Shown here: positions 52,331 to 60,215 of the stretch, in pieces
Layout: each line of letters starts with the position of its first letter
Numbering within the stretch: the first letter of the stretch is position 1
Assembly (NCBI GenBank): GCA_052389755.1
Contig: JBQTHP010000017.1
Span: 1 to 64,000, forward strand
Length of the DNA: 64,000 bases
Direction of reading: 5' to 3'
Source of the DNA: JBQTHP01 sp052389755
GTDB taxonomy: Bacteria; Pseudomonadota; Gammaproteobacteria; Steroidobacterales; Steroidobacteraceae
Notes under the pieces: generated by a model
The model's database searches: none
What the model saw: only the letters and a program-made list of their open reading frames with translations
Told to the model about the DNA's origin: nothing
Position numbers and translations under genes: made by a program

Positions 52331-54462
52331 GGCCCCCCTCACCCAACCCTCTCCCCCGCGTTGCGGGGGAGAGGGTGCCGAAGGCGGGTGAGGAGGAGCA
52401 GCGCCCGGTCACCGCACTGCGCGGCGTCGGCGCGGCGCTCGCCGGCAAGCTCGAACGCCTCGGCGTTGCGCAGGTGCAGGATCTGCTGTTCCTGCTGCCG
52501 CTGCGCTACGAGGACCGCACGCGCATCGTCCCGATCGGTGCGTTGCTGCCCGGGATGCGCGTCGCCGTCGAGGGCGAAGTGCAGCTGACCGAGGTGACCT
52601 ATCGCCGCCGACGGCAGCTCTTGAGTCGCATCGCCGATGGCTCGGGATTTCTTACCCTGCGATTCTTCTACTTTTCCGCGGCTCAGCAGCAGGGCCTCGC
52701 GCGAGGCGTGCGGGTACGCTGCCATGGGGAGGTTCGGCGCGGGCCTCTCGGGCTCGAGATCGTGCACCCGGAATACCGGCTCCTGCGCGGCGAAGCGGCG
52801 CCGCTCGAAGAGACGCTGACGCCGATCTACCCGGGCACCGAAGGCGTCCCTCAGGGGCGATTGCGCGCCCTCATCTCGCAGGCCCTCGGCGAGCTCGAGC
52901 GTCGCGGCGTGCGCGACTGGATTCCTTCGCACGTGCTCGCGCCGCTCGGTCTGCCCTCGCTCAACGAGGCGCTCGCCTACATGCATCGACCGCCACGCGA
53001 GGCGCGCCTCGATGAGCTCGCCGCGGGTCGCCATCCCGCACAGCGACGACTCGCGTTCGAGGAGCTTCTGGCGCAGCACCTCAGCCTGAAACTCCTGCGC
53101 CGCGAGGTTCAGAGCGATCCGGCCTGGCCGCTCGAAGACCTGGACCACGTCGCGACGCGGTTCATTTCGGCTCTGCCATTTGCGCTCACGAACGCGCAAT
53201 CACGCGCATTCATCGAAATCGACGCCGACATGCGAGCGGGCCGACCAATGGTTCGCCTGCTGCAGGGCGATGTCGGCTCGGGCAAAACGGTCGTGGCGGC
53301 GGCGGCCGCCGCGCGCGCGGCCGGAACCGGTCTGCAGGCGGTGCTGATGGCGCCCACGGAACTACTCGCCGAGCAACATTGGGCGAACCTGGATTCGTGG
53401 TTCCGGCCGCTCGGCATTCCCGTCGCGCTCGTCACGGGCTCGCAGACGGCCCGGGCGCGCCGCAGCGCGCTCGAGACGCTGGCCTCCGGCGAAGTACCCG
53501 TCGCCGTCGGAACCCATGCGCTCTTTCAGGAAGGAATGGAGTTCGCGCGGCTCGCGCTCATCATCGTCGATGAGCAGCATCGCTTCGGAGTGCAGCAGCG
53601 GCTACGCCTCAAGGAAAAGGGCGGCAAGGCGGGGCGCGTTCCGCACCAGCTCATCATGACCGCGACGCCGATTCCCCGGACGCTCGCGATGACGGCCTAC
53701 GCGGATCTAGACATCTCCGTGATCGACGAGCTGCCCCCTGGACGCACGCCGGTGCAGACGGTCGTGGTGCCCGAGCAGCGCCGCCAGGAGGTCGTTGCGC
53801 GCATTCTCCGAGCCTGCCGCGCCGGGCGGCAGGCGTACTGGGTCTGTCCGCTGATCGACGAATCCGACGAGCTGCGCTATCAGGCGGCCGAAGAGACCGC
53901 CGCGGCGCTCGCGGAAGCTCTGCCCGACGTGCAGGTCGGGATCGTGCATGGTCGCATGCCTCCGGCGAAGAAGGACGCGGCGATGCACGCGTTCAACGCG
54001 GGCCGCATCCAGTTGCTCGTCGCGACCACCGTCATCGAAGTCGGCGTCGACGTGCCGAACGCGACGCTCATGGTGATCGAGAACGCCGAGCGCATGGGGC
54101 TCGCGCAGCTGCACCAGCTGCGCGGCCGCGTCGGACGCGGCGCGGAGGCGAGCACGTGCGTGCTGCTCTATCGCGCACCGCTGTCCGAGCTCGCGCGCGA
54201 GCGCCTGAAGGTGATTCGCGAGACGAATGACGGCTTCGAAATCGCGCGCCGCGATCTCGAGTTGAGAGGCCCGGGCGAGCTGCTCGGCACGCGCCAGACC
54301 GGTCTTGCGCAGATGCGCGTCGCCGATCTCGTGCGCGATGCCGACCTGCTGACCCGCGTGCAGCAGGCGGCGGAGCTGATGCTCGCGCAACACCCGGATA
54401 ATATCGCGCCGCTGACCGCGCGCTGGGTCGGCACCGGCGAGCGTTTCGGACGTGTGGGCTGA
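52327..54462 (+). CDS. recG: ATP-dependent DNA helicase RecG
   Basis: Branch-migrating helicase of 711 residues from ATG 52327. The wedge domain (about 25-150) contains TALRGVGAALAGKLERLG and LLFLLPLRYEDRT. The helicase motifs follow: LLQGDVGSGKTVVA (Walker A), IIVDEQHRFGVQQR, MTATPIPRTLAM, VATTVIEVGVDVPNATLMVI, and HQLRGRVGRG. The first 20 or so residues (RPPSPNPLPRVAGERVPK) are encoded by a palindromic repeat rather than conserved RecG sequence, so the native N-terminus begins near residue 25. The start overlaps the ridA stop by 4 bp. Confidence 0.96.
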   Translation: MRPPSPNPLPRVAGERVPKAGEEEQRPVTALRGVGAALAGKLERLGVAQVQDLLFLLPLRYEDRTRIVPIGALLPGMRVAVEGEVQLTEVTYRRRRQLLSRIADGSGFLTLRFFYFSAAQQQGLARGVRVRCHGEVRRGPLGLEIVHPEYRLLRGEAAPLEETLTPIYPGTEGVPQGRLRALISQALGELERRGVRDWIPSHVLAPLGLPSLNEALAYMHRPPREARLDELAAGRHPAQRRLAFEELLAQHLSLKLLRREVQSDPAWPLEDLDHVATRFISALPFALTNAQSRAFIEIDADMRAGRPMVRLLQGDVGSGKTVVAAAAAARAAGTGLQAVLMAPTELLAEQHWANLDSWFRPLGIPVALVTGSQTARARRSALETLASGEVPVAVGTHALFQEGMEFARLALIIVDEQHRFGVQQRLRLKEKGGKAGRVPHQLIMTATPIPRTLAMTAYADLDISVIDELPPGRTPVQTVVVPEQRRQEVVARILRACRAGRQAYWVCPLIDESDELRYQAAEETAAALAEALPDVQVGIVHGRMPPAKKDAAMHAFNAGRIQLLVATTVIEVGVDVPNATLMVIENAERMGLAQLHQLRGRVGRGAEASTCVLLYRAPLSELARERLKVIRETNDGFEIARRDLELRGPGELLGTRQTGLAQMRVADLVRDADLLTRVQQAAELMLAQHPDNIAPLTARWVGTGERFGRVG
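52336..52393. repeat. Palindromic repeat element at the recG start
   Basis: An inner 13-bp perfect stem (CCCTCTCCCCCGC at 52347-52359 with its complement at 52363-52375, loop GTT). Outer arms CCTCACCC (52337-52344) and GGGTGAGG (52386-52393) form a second stem. The pattern is typical of REP-like intergenic palindromes of GC-rich gammaproteobacteria. No second copy was recognised in the window. Here it lies inside a coding region. Confidence 0.75.
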
Positions 54463-54473
54463 CGGATTCTACG

Positions 54474-55406
54474 ATGGCGACGATTGCACCCGATCTGAAT
54501 CTCGAGGAACCGCGGCCGCGCGAAGCGCCGCTGTGGTACCGATTGCAGCGCCGCCTCGAGGAGTACGTCCTCCTCACCCGTCTCGACCGGCCGATCGGAA
54601 TCTATCTGCTGCTCTGGCCGGCGCTCTGCGCGCTCTGGATCGCGGGTAACGGACGACCGGATCCAAGAGTTCTCATCGTGTTCGTGGCCGGCGTCGTCGT
54701 CATGCGCTCGGCCGGCTGCATCATCAACGATTTCGCCGACCGTGATCTCGACCCGTACGTAAAACGCACGCGTGCGCGCCCGCTGGCAGCACGTCGCGTG
54801 ACGCCGGTCGAGGCACTCGTGCTGTTCGTGCTTCTCGTCGCACTGTCGCTGTGGCTCGTGACGCGGCTCGACGCGTTCACCGTGCGCCTGGCTGTGATCG
54901 GCGCTCTGCTCGCCGTGTCGTACCCCTTCGTCAAGCGGGTTTTTCCGCTGCCGCAGCTGTATCTCGGCGTTGCGTTCGGATGGGCCGTACCGATGGCGTT
55001 CGCGGCGCAGACCGGCACGATCTCCCGTGTCGGCTGGGTGCTCTTCATCGCGACGGTGGTCTGGGCGGCGGTGTACGACACGCTGTACGCCATGGTCGAT
55101 CGCGAGGACGACGTGAAGATCGGCGTGAAGTCGAGCGCGATCCTGTTCGCCGACATGGACCGGCTCATCGTCGGGGCGATGCAGACGATGACGCTGCTAG
55201 CGCTCGTGCTGGCCGGACGCAGCATGCAGTTCGGCCGCTGGTACTACGCCGGAGTCGTTCTCGCCGCGGTGTTTTTCCTCTGGCAACAGTGGCTCATCCG
55301 CACCCGCGAGCCGGACGCCTGCTTCCGCGCCTTCCTCAACAACCACTACGTCGGGATGGCGATCTTCGGCGGCGTGCTGATGGAGTACGTGTACCGGGCG
55401 GGCTGA
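54474..55406 (+). CDS. ubiA: 4-hydroxybenzoate octaprenyltransferase
   Basis: Inner-membrane prenyltransferase of ubiquinone synthesis, 310 residues. The first Asp-rich motif is NDFADRDLDPYVKRTRARPL (about 83-102) and the second YDTLYAMVDREDDVKIGVKS (about 202-221), with about eight TM helices. The first 20 residues precede the usual start region. It begins 11 bp after recG on the same strand. Confidence 0.95.
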   Translation: MATIAPDLNLEEPRPREAPLWYRLQRRLEEYVLLTRLDRPIGIYLLLWPALCALWIAGNGRPDPRVLIVFVAGVVVMRSAGCIINDFADRDLDPYVKRTRARPLAARRVTPVEALVLFVLLVALSLWLVTRLDAFTVRLAVIGALLAVSYPFVKRVFPLPQLYLGVAFGWAVPMAFAAQTGTISRVGWVLFIATVVWAAVYDTLYAMVDREDDVKIGVKSSAILFADMDRLIVGAMQTMTLLALVLAGRSMQFGRWYYAGVVLAAVFFLWQQWLIRTREPDACFRAFLNNHYVGMAIFGGVLMEYVYRAG

Positions 55407-55494
55407 CATAATCGACACTCGATAGATGCGCAGCAGGCGCGTATATTTCTTCCAACTGGGAGCACTCCTGCGGCGAGCCCGCGAGGACGTGGAC

Positions 55495-55977
55495 ATGAGC
55501 GCTGTCTTACTCGCCCTGTTCAAAGACTACGAGACGGCTGAGCGCGTGCTCGTCGACCTGGTCAACGATGGTTTTCCCTGTGACCGTGTCGATCTGACGA
55601 GCAGGGACGAGCCGGGCCGGGCAGCTTGCGAGCCGGCCGATACATTGCACGGCAAGCTCGCGCAATATTTCGGCACTCTGTTCAGTCTCGATGAGGAGCG
55701 CGAGTCCGCCAGGCGCTTCGCCGACAGCGTAGAGAACGGCGCCGCCGCCGTGACGGTACATCCGCGGGGCCCGGTCGAGATCGAACGCGCGGCCGAGATC
55801 CTCAAGCGTGCGGGCGCCCAGGAAGTCGCCCAGCACGATCTGGCATCGAACACCTGGGAACACGCTGCCGCGCGCAACGCTTCCCCCTGGGTGAGTAATC
55901 TCTGGGTCGAGAGCACGGGCGAAGCCGCCCATTGCATCTACTGCCGGCTGTTCCCGGGCACCGAACATTCCCACTGA
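55495..55977 (+). CDS. Small soluble protein, YflT-like stress domain
   Basis: Protein of 160 residues. The N-terminus (VLLALFKDYETAERVLVDLV) resembles the YflT/general-stress-protein-17M pattern: a beta strand, then a helix, then DGFPCDRVDLTSRDE. A helical middle and VTVHPRGPVEIERAAEILKRAGA at about 95-120 follow, similar to the second half of that fold. The ATG at 55495 follows a GAGGACG stretch. Function unknown; it sits between ubiA and the next stress-like gene. Confidence 0.7.
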   Translation: MSAVLLALFKDYETAERVLVDLVNDGFPCDRVDLTSRDEPGRAACEPADTLHGKLAQYFGTLFSLDEERESARRFADSVENGAAAVTVHPRGPVEIERAAEILKRAGAQEVAQHDLASNTWEHAAARNASPWVSNLWVESTGEAAHCIYCRLFPGTEHSH

Positions 55978-56039
55978 AGGTTGGCTGGCTCGGCCCGGCT
56001 CGCAGCAGGCCGTCAGTTCGACGCGATCGGTAGGAAATC

Positions 56040-56630
56040 ATGAAGGTGATGCGTCACTTTTTCATCAGTGGTGACCTCGACGACCTTGAGCGCCTGGAAG
56101 AGGATCTCGAACGCGCGGGCTTCGCGAGGTCCCAGATCCACCTTCTGACGCTGGACGTCCGAAGCGCAAGCCATCATCGGCATCTCCACCAGGTGTCGGC
56201 GCTGATGAAGCTGAATTTCGTCCGTTGGGGAATCATCGGCGCTGCCATAGGCTTGTGTGCCTCGGTTCTCGTCCTCGGAGTCGCACACTTTGCCGGCTGG
56301 ACACAGACGACTGCCGGATGGTTGCCCTTCATCTTCCTCGCCATAATCGCGCTCGGATTCTCCACCTGGGAAGGCGGCTTCCTCGGCATCCAGACTCCCA
56401 ACGTGCGTTTCAAGCGCTTCGAGAAGGCACTGGCAGCCGGGAAACACGTGTTCTTCGTGGACCTCGAGCCGGCGCAGGCGCAGATGCTGGCGCACTGCGT
56501 GATGAACCATCCCACGGTCGAAGCGGTCGGCACCGGCCCCGCGGCACCGCACTGGATCGTGTTCTGGCAACGCCGCCTGGACCGCCTCTTCACGGAAGCC
56601 TTGGCGACGGGAATCAGTCAGCGACGCTGA
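56040..56630 (+). CDS. Membrane protein with N-terminal YflT-like domain
   Basis: Protein of 196 residues. The start (FFISGDLDDLERLEEDLERA) shows the same strand-helix pattern as the upstream gene, followed by IHLLTLDVRSASHHRHLHQV. Two transmembrane helices follow (about 60-82 and 91-110), then a C-terminal soluble domain (KHVFFVDLEPAQAQMLAHCV, VEAVGTGPAAPHW). It lies 62 bp after its neighbour, and its 3' end is convergent with the oxidase operon. Function unknown. Confidence 0.72.
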   Translation: MKVMRHFFISGDLDDLERLEEDLERAGFARSQIHLLTLDVRSASHHRHLHQVSALMKLNFVRWGIIGAAIGLCASVLVLGVAHFAGWTQTTAGWLPFIFLAIIALGFSTWEGGFLGIQTPNVRFKRFEKALAAGKHVFFVDLEPAQAQMLAHCVMNHPTVEAVGTGPAAPHWIVFWQRRLDRLFTEALATGISQRR

Positions 56631-56691
56631 ATGCGCCTCAGCGCGCCCCGTCGCAACAGGACCGCGCGACGAGAGACGAAAGTGATGGGCT

Positions 56692-57015
56692 TCAGGGGCC
56701 GAGCCGGGACAGGAAGGTGTAGTTCCCCTCGATCGCCATCAAGCCCATCAGAAACACGACCAGGCCCGGCGGAATCAGGATGAGGCACATGATGGCCAGC
56801 CGCTCCCAGGCCATGTGCATGAAAACCGCGACGATCAGACCGGCTTTCATCATCATGAATGTGGTGATCAGACCCATCCTCATGTAACCCTCGAAGCCCA
56901 GGTAATCGACGAGGTAGGAAAACACACTCAGCACGAACAGCAGCGCCCACACCCATAGATAGACCCCTATAGGGTGGTGCTGAACCTGCTGGTGGGCCAC
57001 GACCGAGTCAGCCAC
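56692..57015 (-). CDS. ctaF: Cytochrome c oxidase subunit IV (CtaF-like)
   Basis: Small membrane protein of 107 residues with three hydrophobic helices (about 19-38, 46-67, 74-94), including GLITTFMMMKAGLIVAVFMHM, as in prokaryotic COX IV. It is the last gene of the oxidase operon, 15 bp after subunit III. Confidence 0.85.
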   Translation of the reverse strand: MADSVVAHQQVQHHPIGVYLWVWALLFVLSVFSYLVDYLGFEGYMRMGLITTFMMMKAGLIVAVFMHMAWERLAIMCLILIPPGLVVFLMGLMAIEGNYTFLSRLGP

Positions 57016-57030
57016 GACTCTCTCCTCCCG

Positions 57031-57741
57031 CTACCAGAGATAGAAGAACGCGAAGATGAAAACCCATACGAGGTCGACGAAGTGCCAGTACAGGCCCAGG
57101 GTCTCGACCATTTCGTAGCGCCCTTTGCGCCCGGTCAGAAAGCCTGGCCTCTGATCGTCGAGGGCACCGCGCAGAACCTTGACCGCCATGATGATGAGAA
57201 AGAGCACGCCGAAGCTTACGTGCGTTCCGTGGAAGCCGGTGATCAGGAAGAAGGATGCTCCGAACTGCTCCGCCCCCCACGGGTTGGTCCAAGGCCGAAC
57301 GCCCTCGAGGATCAGCTTCGTCCATTCGAACGCCTGCATGCCGACAAACGTCGCGCCGAGCATTGCGGTCAACACCAACAGGATGGCCGTCGCTTTGCGC
57401 TTCTTCTCGTAACCGTTCTTGACCGCCAGAGCCATGGTGCCGCTGCTGCTGATCAGCACGAAGGTCATGATCGCGATCAGAAGCAGTGGGACGGGGCGCC
57501 CGCCGATGCTCAGCGCGAACACCTGGCTCGGGTCCGGCCAGGGGGTCGTGGCCGAGATGCGCACCGTCATGTAGCTGATGAGGAAGCACCCGAAGATGAA
57601 GGTGTCGCTCAGCAGGAATATCCACATCATCGCCTTGCCCCAGGGGACGTTCTTGAACGCCCGCTGGTCGGAGGACAAGTCCGACACAAGGCCTTTGATT
57701 CCCTGCGAAGCCGCCGGGGCCGCAGGAGCAACGTACGCCAC
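57031..57741 (-). CDS. ctaE: Cytochrome c oxidase subunit III
   Basis: Heme-copper oxidase subunit III of 236 residues with several TM helices, ending in the typical GLYWHFVDLVWVFIFAFFYL. GFHGTHVSFGVLFL is also conserved, while an N-terminal segment of about 30 residues is soluble. It lies 15 bp downstream of a second, shorter subunit III-like gene. Confidence 0.93.
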   Translation of the reverse strand: MAYVAPAAPAASQGIKGLVSDLSSDQRAFKNVPWGKAMMWIFLLSDTFIFGCFLISYMTVRISATTPWPDPSQVFALSIGGRPVPLLLIAIMTFVLISSSGTMALAVKNGYEKKRKATAILLVLTAMLGATFVGMQAFEWTKLILEGVRPWTNPWGAEQFGASFFLITGFHGTHVSFGVLFLIIMAVKVLRGALDDQRPGFLTGRKGRYEMVETLGLYWHFVDLVWVFIFAFFYLW

Positions 57742-57756
57742 GGCTTCGGCCTCCTC

Positions 57757-58425
57757 CTAGTGCATCAACACCAGACCGAACAGAACGATCCAGACGATGA
57801 ATAGGTAGTGCCAGTAGAGCGCGCACAGCTCGACGCTGCCGCGAACCCGCGCCGGCAGTGAGCCGCGCCAGACTTTGCGTACGGTTCTGCCCCACGCGAC
57901 CAGCCCGCCCAGCAAGTGCAGGGCGTGCAGGCCGGTCATCATGAAGAAGAACGCGTTGGCGGGATTCGCCGCCGCGTAGTAGCCGGCCGCGTTCAGCCCC
58001 CGCCACACGAAATACTGTCCGACGACGAAGGCGATGCTGCATGCCCCGCCTGTAGCCAGGCCGAACCGCAGCGCGCTCGGGTCTCCGCGCTTCGCGCCAC
58101 CCCAAGCCCACTGCAGGGCGATGCTGCCGAAGAGCAGCATGACGGTATTGACCCAGAGCAGTTGCGGCGCGTGCAGATGGCGCCAGTCGGCGGCCATGTG
58201 CATGCGCATCACGTAGGCGCTGATGGTGAGCGCGAACAACGAGGTCGCCACGGCAACGAAGACCGCCAAGCCGACCCGCGCCGCCGTGAAGCCTTCCGGC
58301 AGATGGCTGGCCCGCGCTGCAGTCTCGGAGTGAGCGACCCACGGCTGGACGTTGATCGACTGGCGCAGCAGCCAGCCGACGAAGACCGCCAGCAGTACGG
58401 CGAGAAATACCAGCGTGGCCGTCAT
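57757..58425 (-). CDS. Subunit III-like protein of cytochrome c oxidase, second copy
   Basis: Membrane protein of 222 residues from ATG 58425, which overlaps the subunit I stop by 4 bp. Helices (about 2-20, 52-72, 85-105, 122-145, 165-185 and 200-220) and motifs MTGLHALHLLGGLVAWG and ALYWHYLFIVWIVLFGLV place it in the subunit III family. Two adjacent subunit III-like genes occur in some caa3/aa3-type operons; whether both are assembled is unknown. Confidence 0.85.
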   Translation of the reverse strand: MTATLVFLAVLLAVFVGWLLRQSINVQPWVAHSETAARASHLPEGFTAARVGLAVFVAVATSLFALTISAYVMRMHMAADWRHLHAPQLLWVNTVMLLFGSIALQWAWGGAKRGDPSALRFGLATGGACSIAFVVGQYFVWRGLNAAGYYAAANPANAFFFMMTGLHALHLLGGLVAWGRTVRKVWRGSLPARVRGSVELCALYWHYLFIVWIVLFGLVLMH

Positions 58426-60212
58426 GCGCCGGCCTTGGCCTCGCGCGGGAAGAGCGTTGGCACCTGTTCCGACGGCACGTTCTGCGGGATGAAGTCCTCT
58501 TTCGCCCCCGGCACGCTGTAGTCGTAGGCCCAGCGATAGACCACCGGTAGTTCCGCACCAAAGTTGCCGTGCCGCGGCGGCGTATGCGGCGTCTGCCATT
58601 CGAGCGTCGTCGCCTTCCAGGGGTTGGGGCCCGCCTCCTTGCCATGGAAGTAGCTCCACACCAGATTGAAGAGGAAGAGCATCGTGGAAGAAGCGACGAG
58701 GATCGCGGCGAGCGTGATCGCGGTGTTCACCGTCTGCACCGAATCGGAGATGAAGGCCGTCTCGCCATAGGCGAAGTAGCGACGAGGCACACCCTGGAAG
58801 CCCAGATAGTGCATCGGGTAGTAGATCGCGTACGTGCCGAGGAACGTCACCCAGAAATGGATCTTGCCCATGAGGTCATTGAGCATGCGTCCCGTGATCT
58901 TCGGATACCAGTGATAGATGGCGCCGAACACCACGAGGATCGGCGCAACGGCCATGACCATGTGGAAATGACCCACGACGAAGTAGGTATCCGATAGCGG
59001 CACGTCGACCGTCACGTTGCCGAGGAACAATCCGCTCAGGCCCCCATTGACGAAAGTGAGGATGAACCCGATCGCGAACAGCATCGGTACCGTGAGCCGG
59101 ATGTTCCCGTGCCACAGGGTCAGCACCCAGTTGTACACCTTGATCGCAGTGGGCACGGCGATGATCAGCGTGGTCGTGGCGAACAGGAATCCGAAGTAAG
59201 GATTCATGCCGCTGACGTACATGTGATGCGCCCAGACGACGAAGCTCAGGGCGCCGATCGCGAGGATCGCCCACACCATCATGCGGTAGCCGAAGATGTT
59301 CCGCCGCGCGTGCGTGGCCAGCAGATCGGAAACCATGCCGAAGGCGGGCAGCGCCACGATGTAGACCTCGGGATGCCCGAAGAACCAGAACAGATGCTGG
59401 AACAAGAGCGGGCTGCCGCCCCTGTGACTCGACTGCTCGCCCAGGGTCAGCATCTCGGGAAGGAAGAAGCTCGTCCCGAGCGTGCGATCGAGCAGCATCA
59501 TCAGTGCTGACACGAACAGGGCTGGAAATGCCAGCAGTGCCAGCACCGTGGCCATGAAGATGCCCCACACGGTCAGCGGCAGTCGCATCAGCGTCATGCC
59601 GCGCGTGCGTAATTGCAGCACGGTGACGACGTAGTTGAGACCACCCATGGTGAATCCGACGATGAACAGTGCGAGTGAGACCAGCATCAGGACGATTCCG
59701 CCGTCGATGCCGGGGCTGCCGGGACTGATCGCCTGAGGCGGATAGAGGGTCCAGCCTGCACCCGTGGGCCCTCCCGGGACGAAGAAGCTGGCCACGAGCA
59801 CCAGCACGGCAACCAGGTAAACCCAGTAGCTGAGCATGTTGACCCACGGGAACGCCATGTCCCGGGCGCCGCACATGAGCGGAATGAGATAGTTACCGAA
59901 ACCGCCGAGGAAGAGCGCGGTGAGCAGATAGATGACCATGATCATCCCGTGCATGCTCACGAATTGCAGGTAACTGCTCGGGTCGATGAGGGAAAAAGTG
60001 TTCGGAAAACCGAGCTGAAGCCGCATCAGCAGCGAGAGCGCGAGACCGACCAGGCCGATGGCGGTGGCGGTGATCCCGTACTGGATCGCGATGACCTTCG
60101 CGTCCTGGCTGAAGATATACCTGGTGACGAAAGTGTGTGGATGGACCAGCTCCTGCTCTTCGGCTTCGGCCGGCGGCACAAACGAAACGGCGTCATGTCC
60201 GAGAACAGCCAT
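58422..60212 (-). CDS. ctaD: Cytochrome c oxidase subunit I (aa3-type, family A)
   Basis: Catalytic subunit of 596 residues that holds low-spin heme, heme a3 and CuB and pumps protons. Motifs are LFWFFGHPEVYIVALPAFG (GHPEVY, with the Glu of A1-type D-channels and the CuB-Tyr), WAHHMYVSG (CuB histidines) and GHFHMVMAVAP (heme ligands). About twelve TM helices follow a short cytoplasmic N-terminus. It lies 3 bp after the subunit II stop. Confidence 0.97.
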   Translation of the reverse strand: MAVLGHDAVSFVPPAEAEEQELVHPHTFVTRYIFSQDAKVIAIQYGITATAIGLVGLALSLLMRLQLGFPNTFSLIDPSSYLQFVSMHGMIMVIYLLTALFLGGFGNYLIPLMCGARDMAFPWVNMLSYWVYLVAVLVLVASFFVPGGPTGAGWTLYPPQAISPGSPGIDGGIVLMLVSLALFIVGFTMGGLNYVVTVLQLRTRGMTLMRLPLTVWGIFMATVLALLAFPALFVSALMMLLDRTLGTSFFLPEMLTLGEQSSHRGGSPLLFQHLFWFFGHPEVYIVALPAFGMVSDLLATHARRNIFGYRMMVWAILAIGALSFVVWAHHMYVSGMNPYFGFLFATTTLIIAVPTAIKVYNWVLTLWHGNIRLTVPMLFAIGFILTFVNGGLSGLFLGNVTVDVPLSDTYFVVGHFHMVMAVAPILVVFGAIYHWYPKITGRMLNDLMGKIHFWVTFLGTYAIYYPMHYLGFQGVPRRYFAYGETAFISDSVQTVNTAITLAAILVASSTMLFLFNLVWSYFHGKEAGPNPWKATTLEWQTPHTPPRHGNFGAELPVVYRWAYDYSVPGAKEDFIPQNVPSEQVPTLFPREAKAGA

Positions 60213-60215
60213 CGA

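Noticed and set aside
57008..58645. A 545-codon frame overlapping the oxidase subunit III genes
   Set aside because: Out-of-frame with three recognisable membrane subunits, and Arg-rich without hydrophobic helices.
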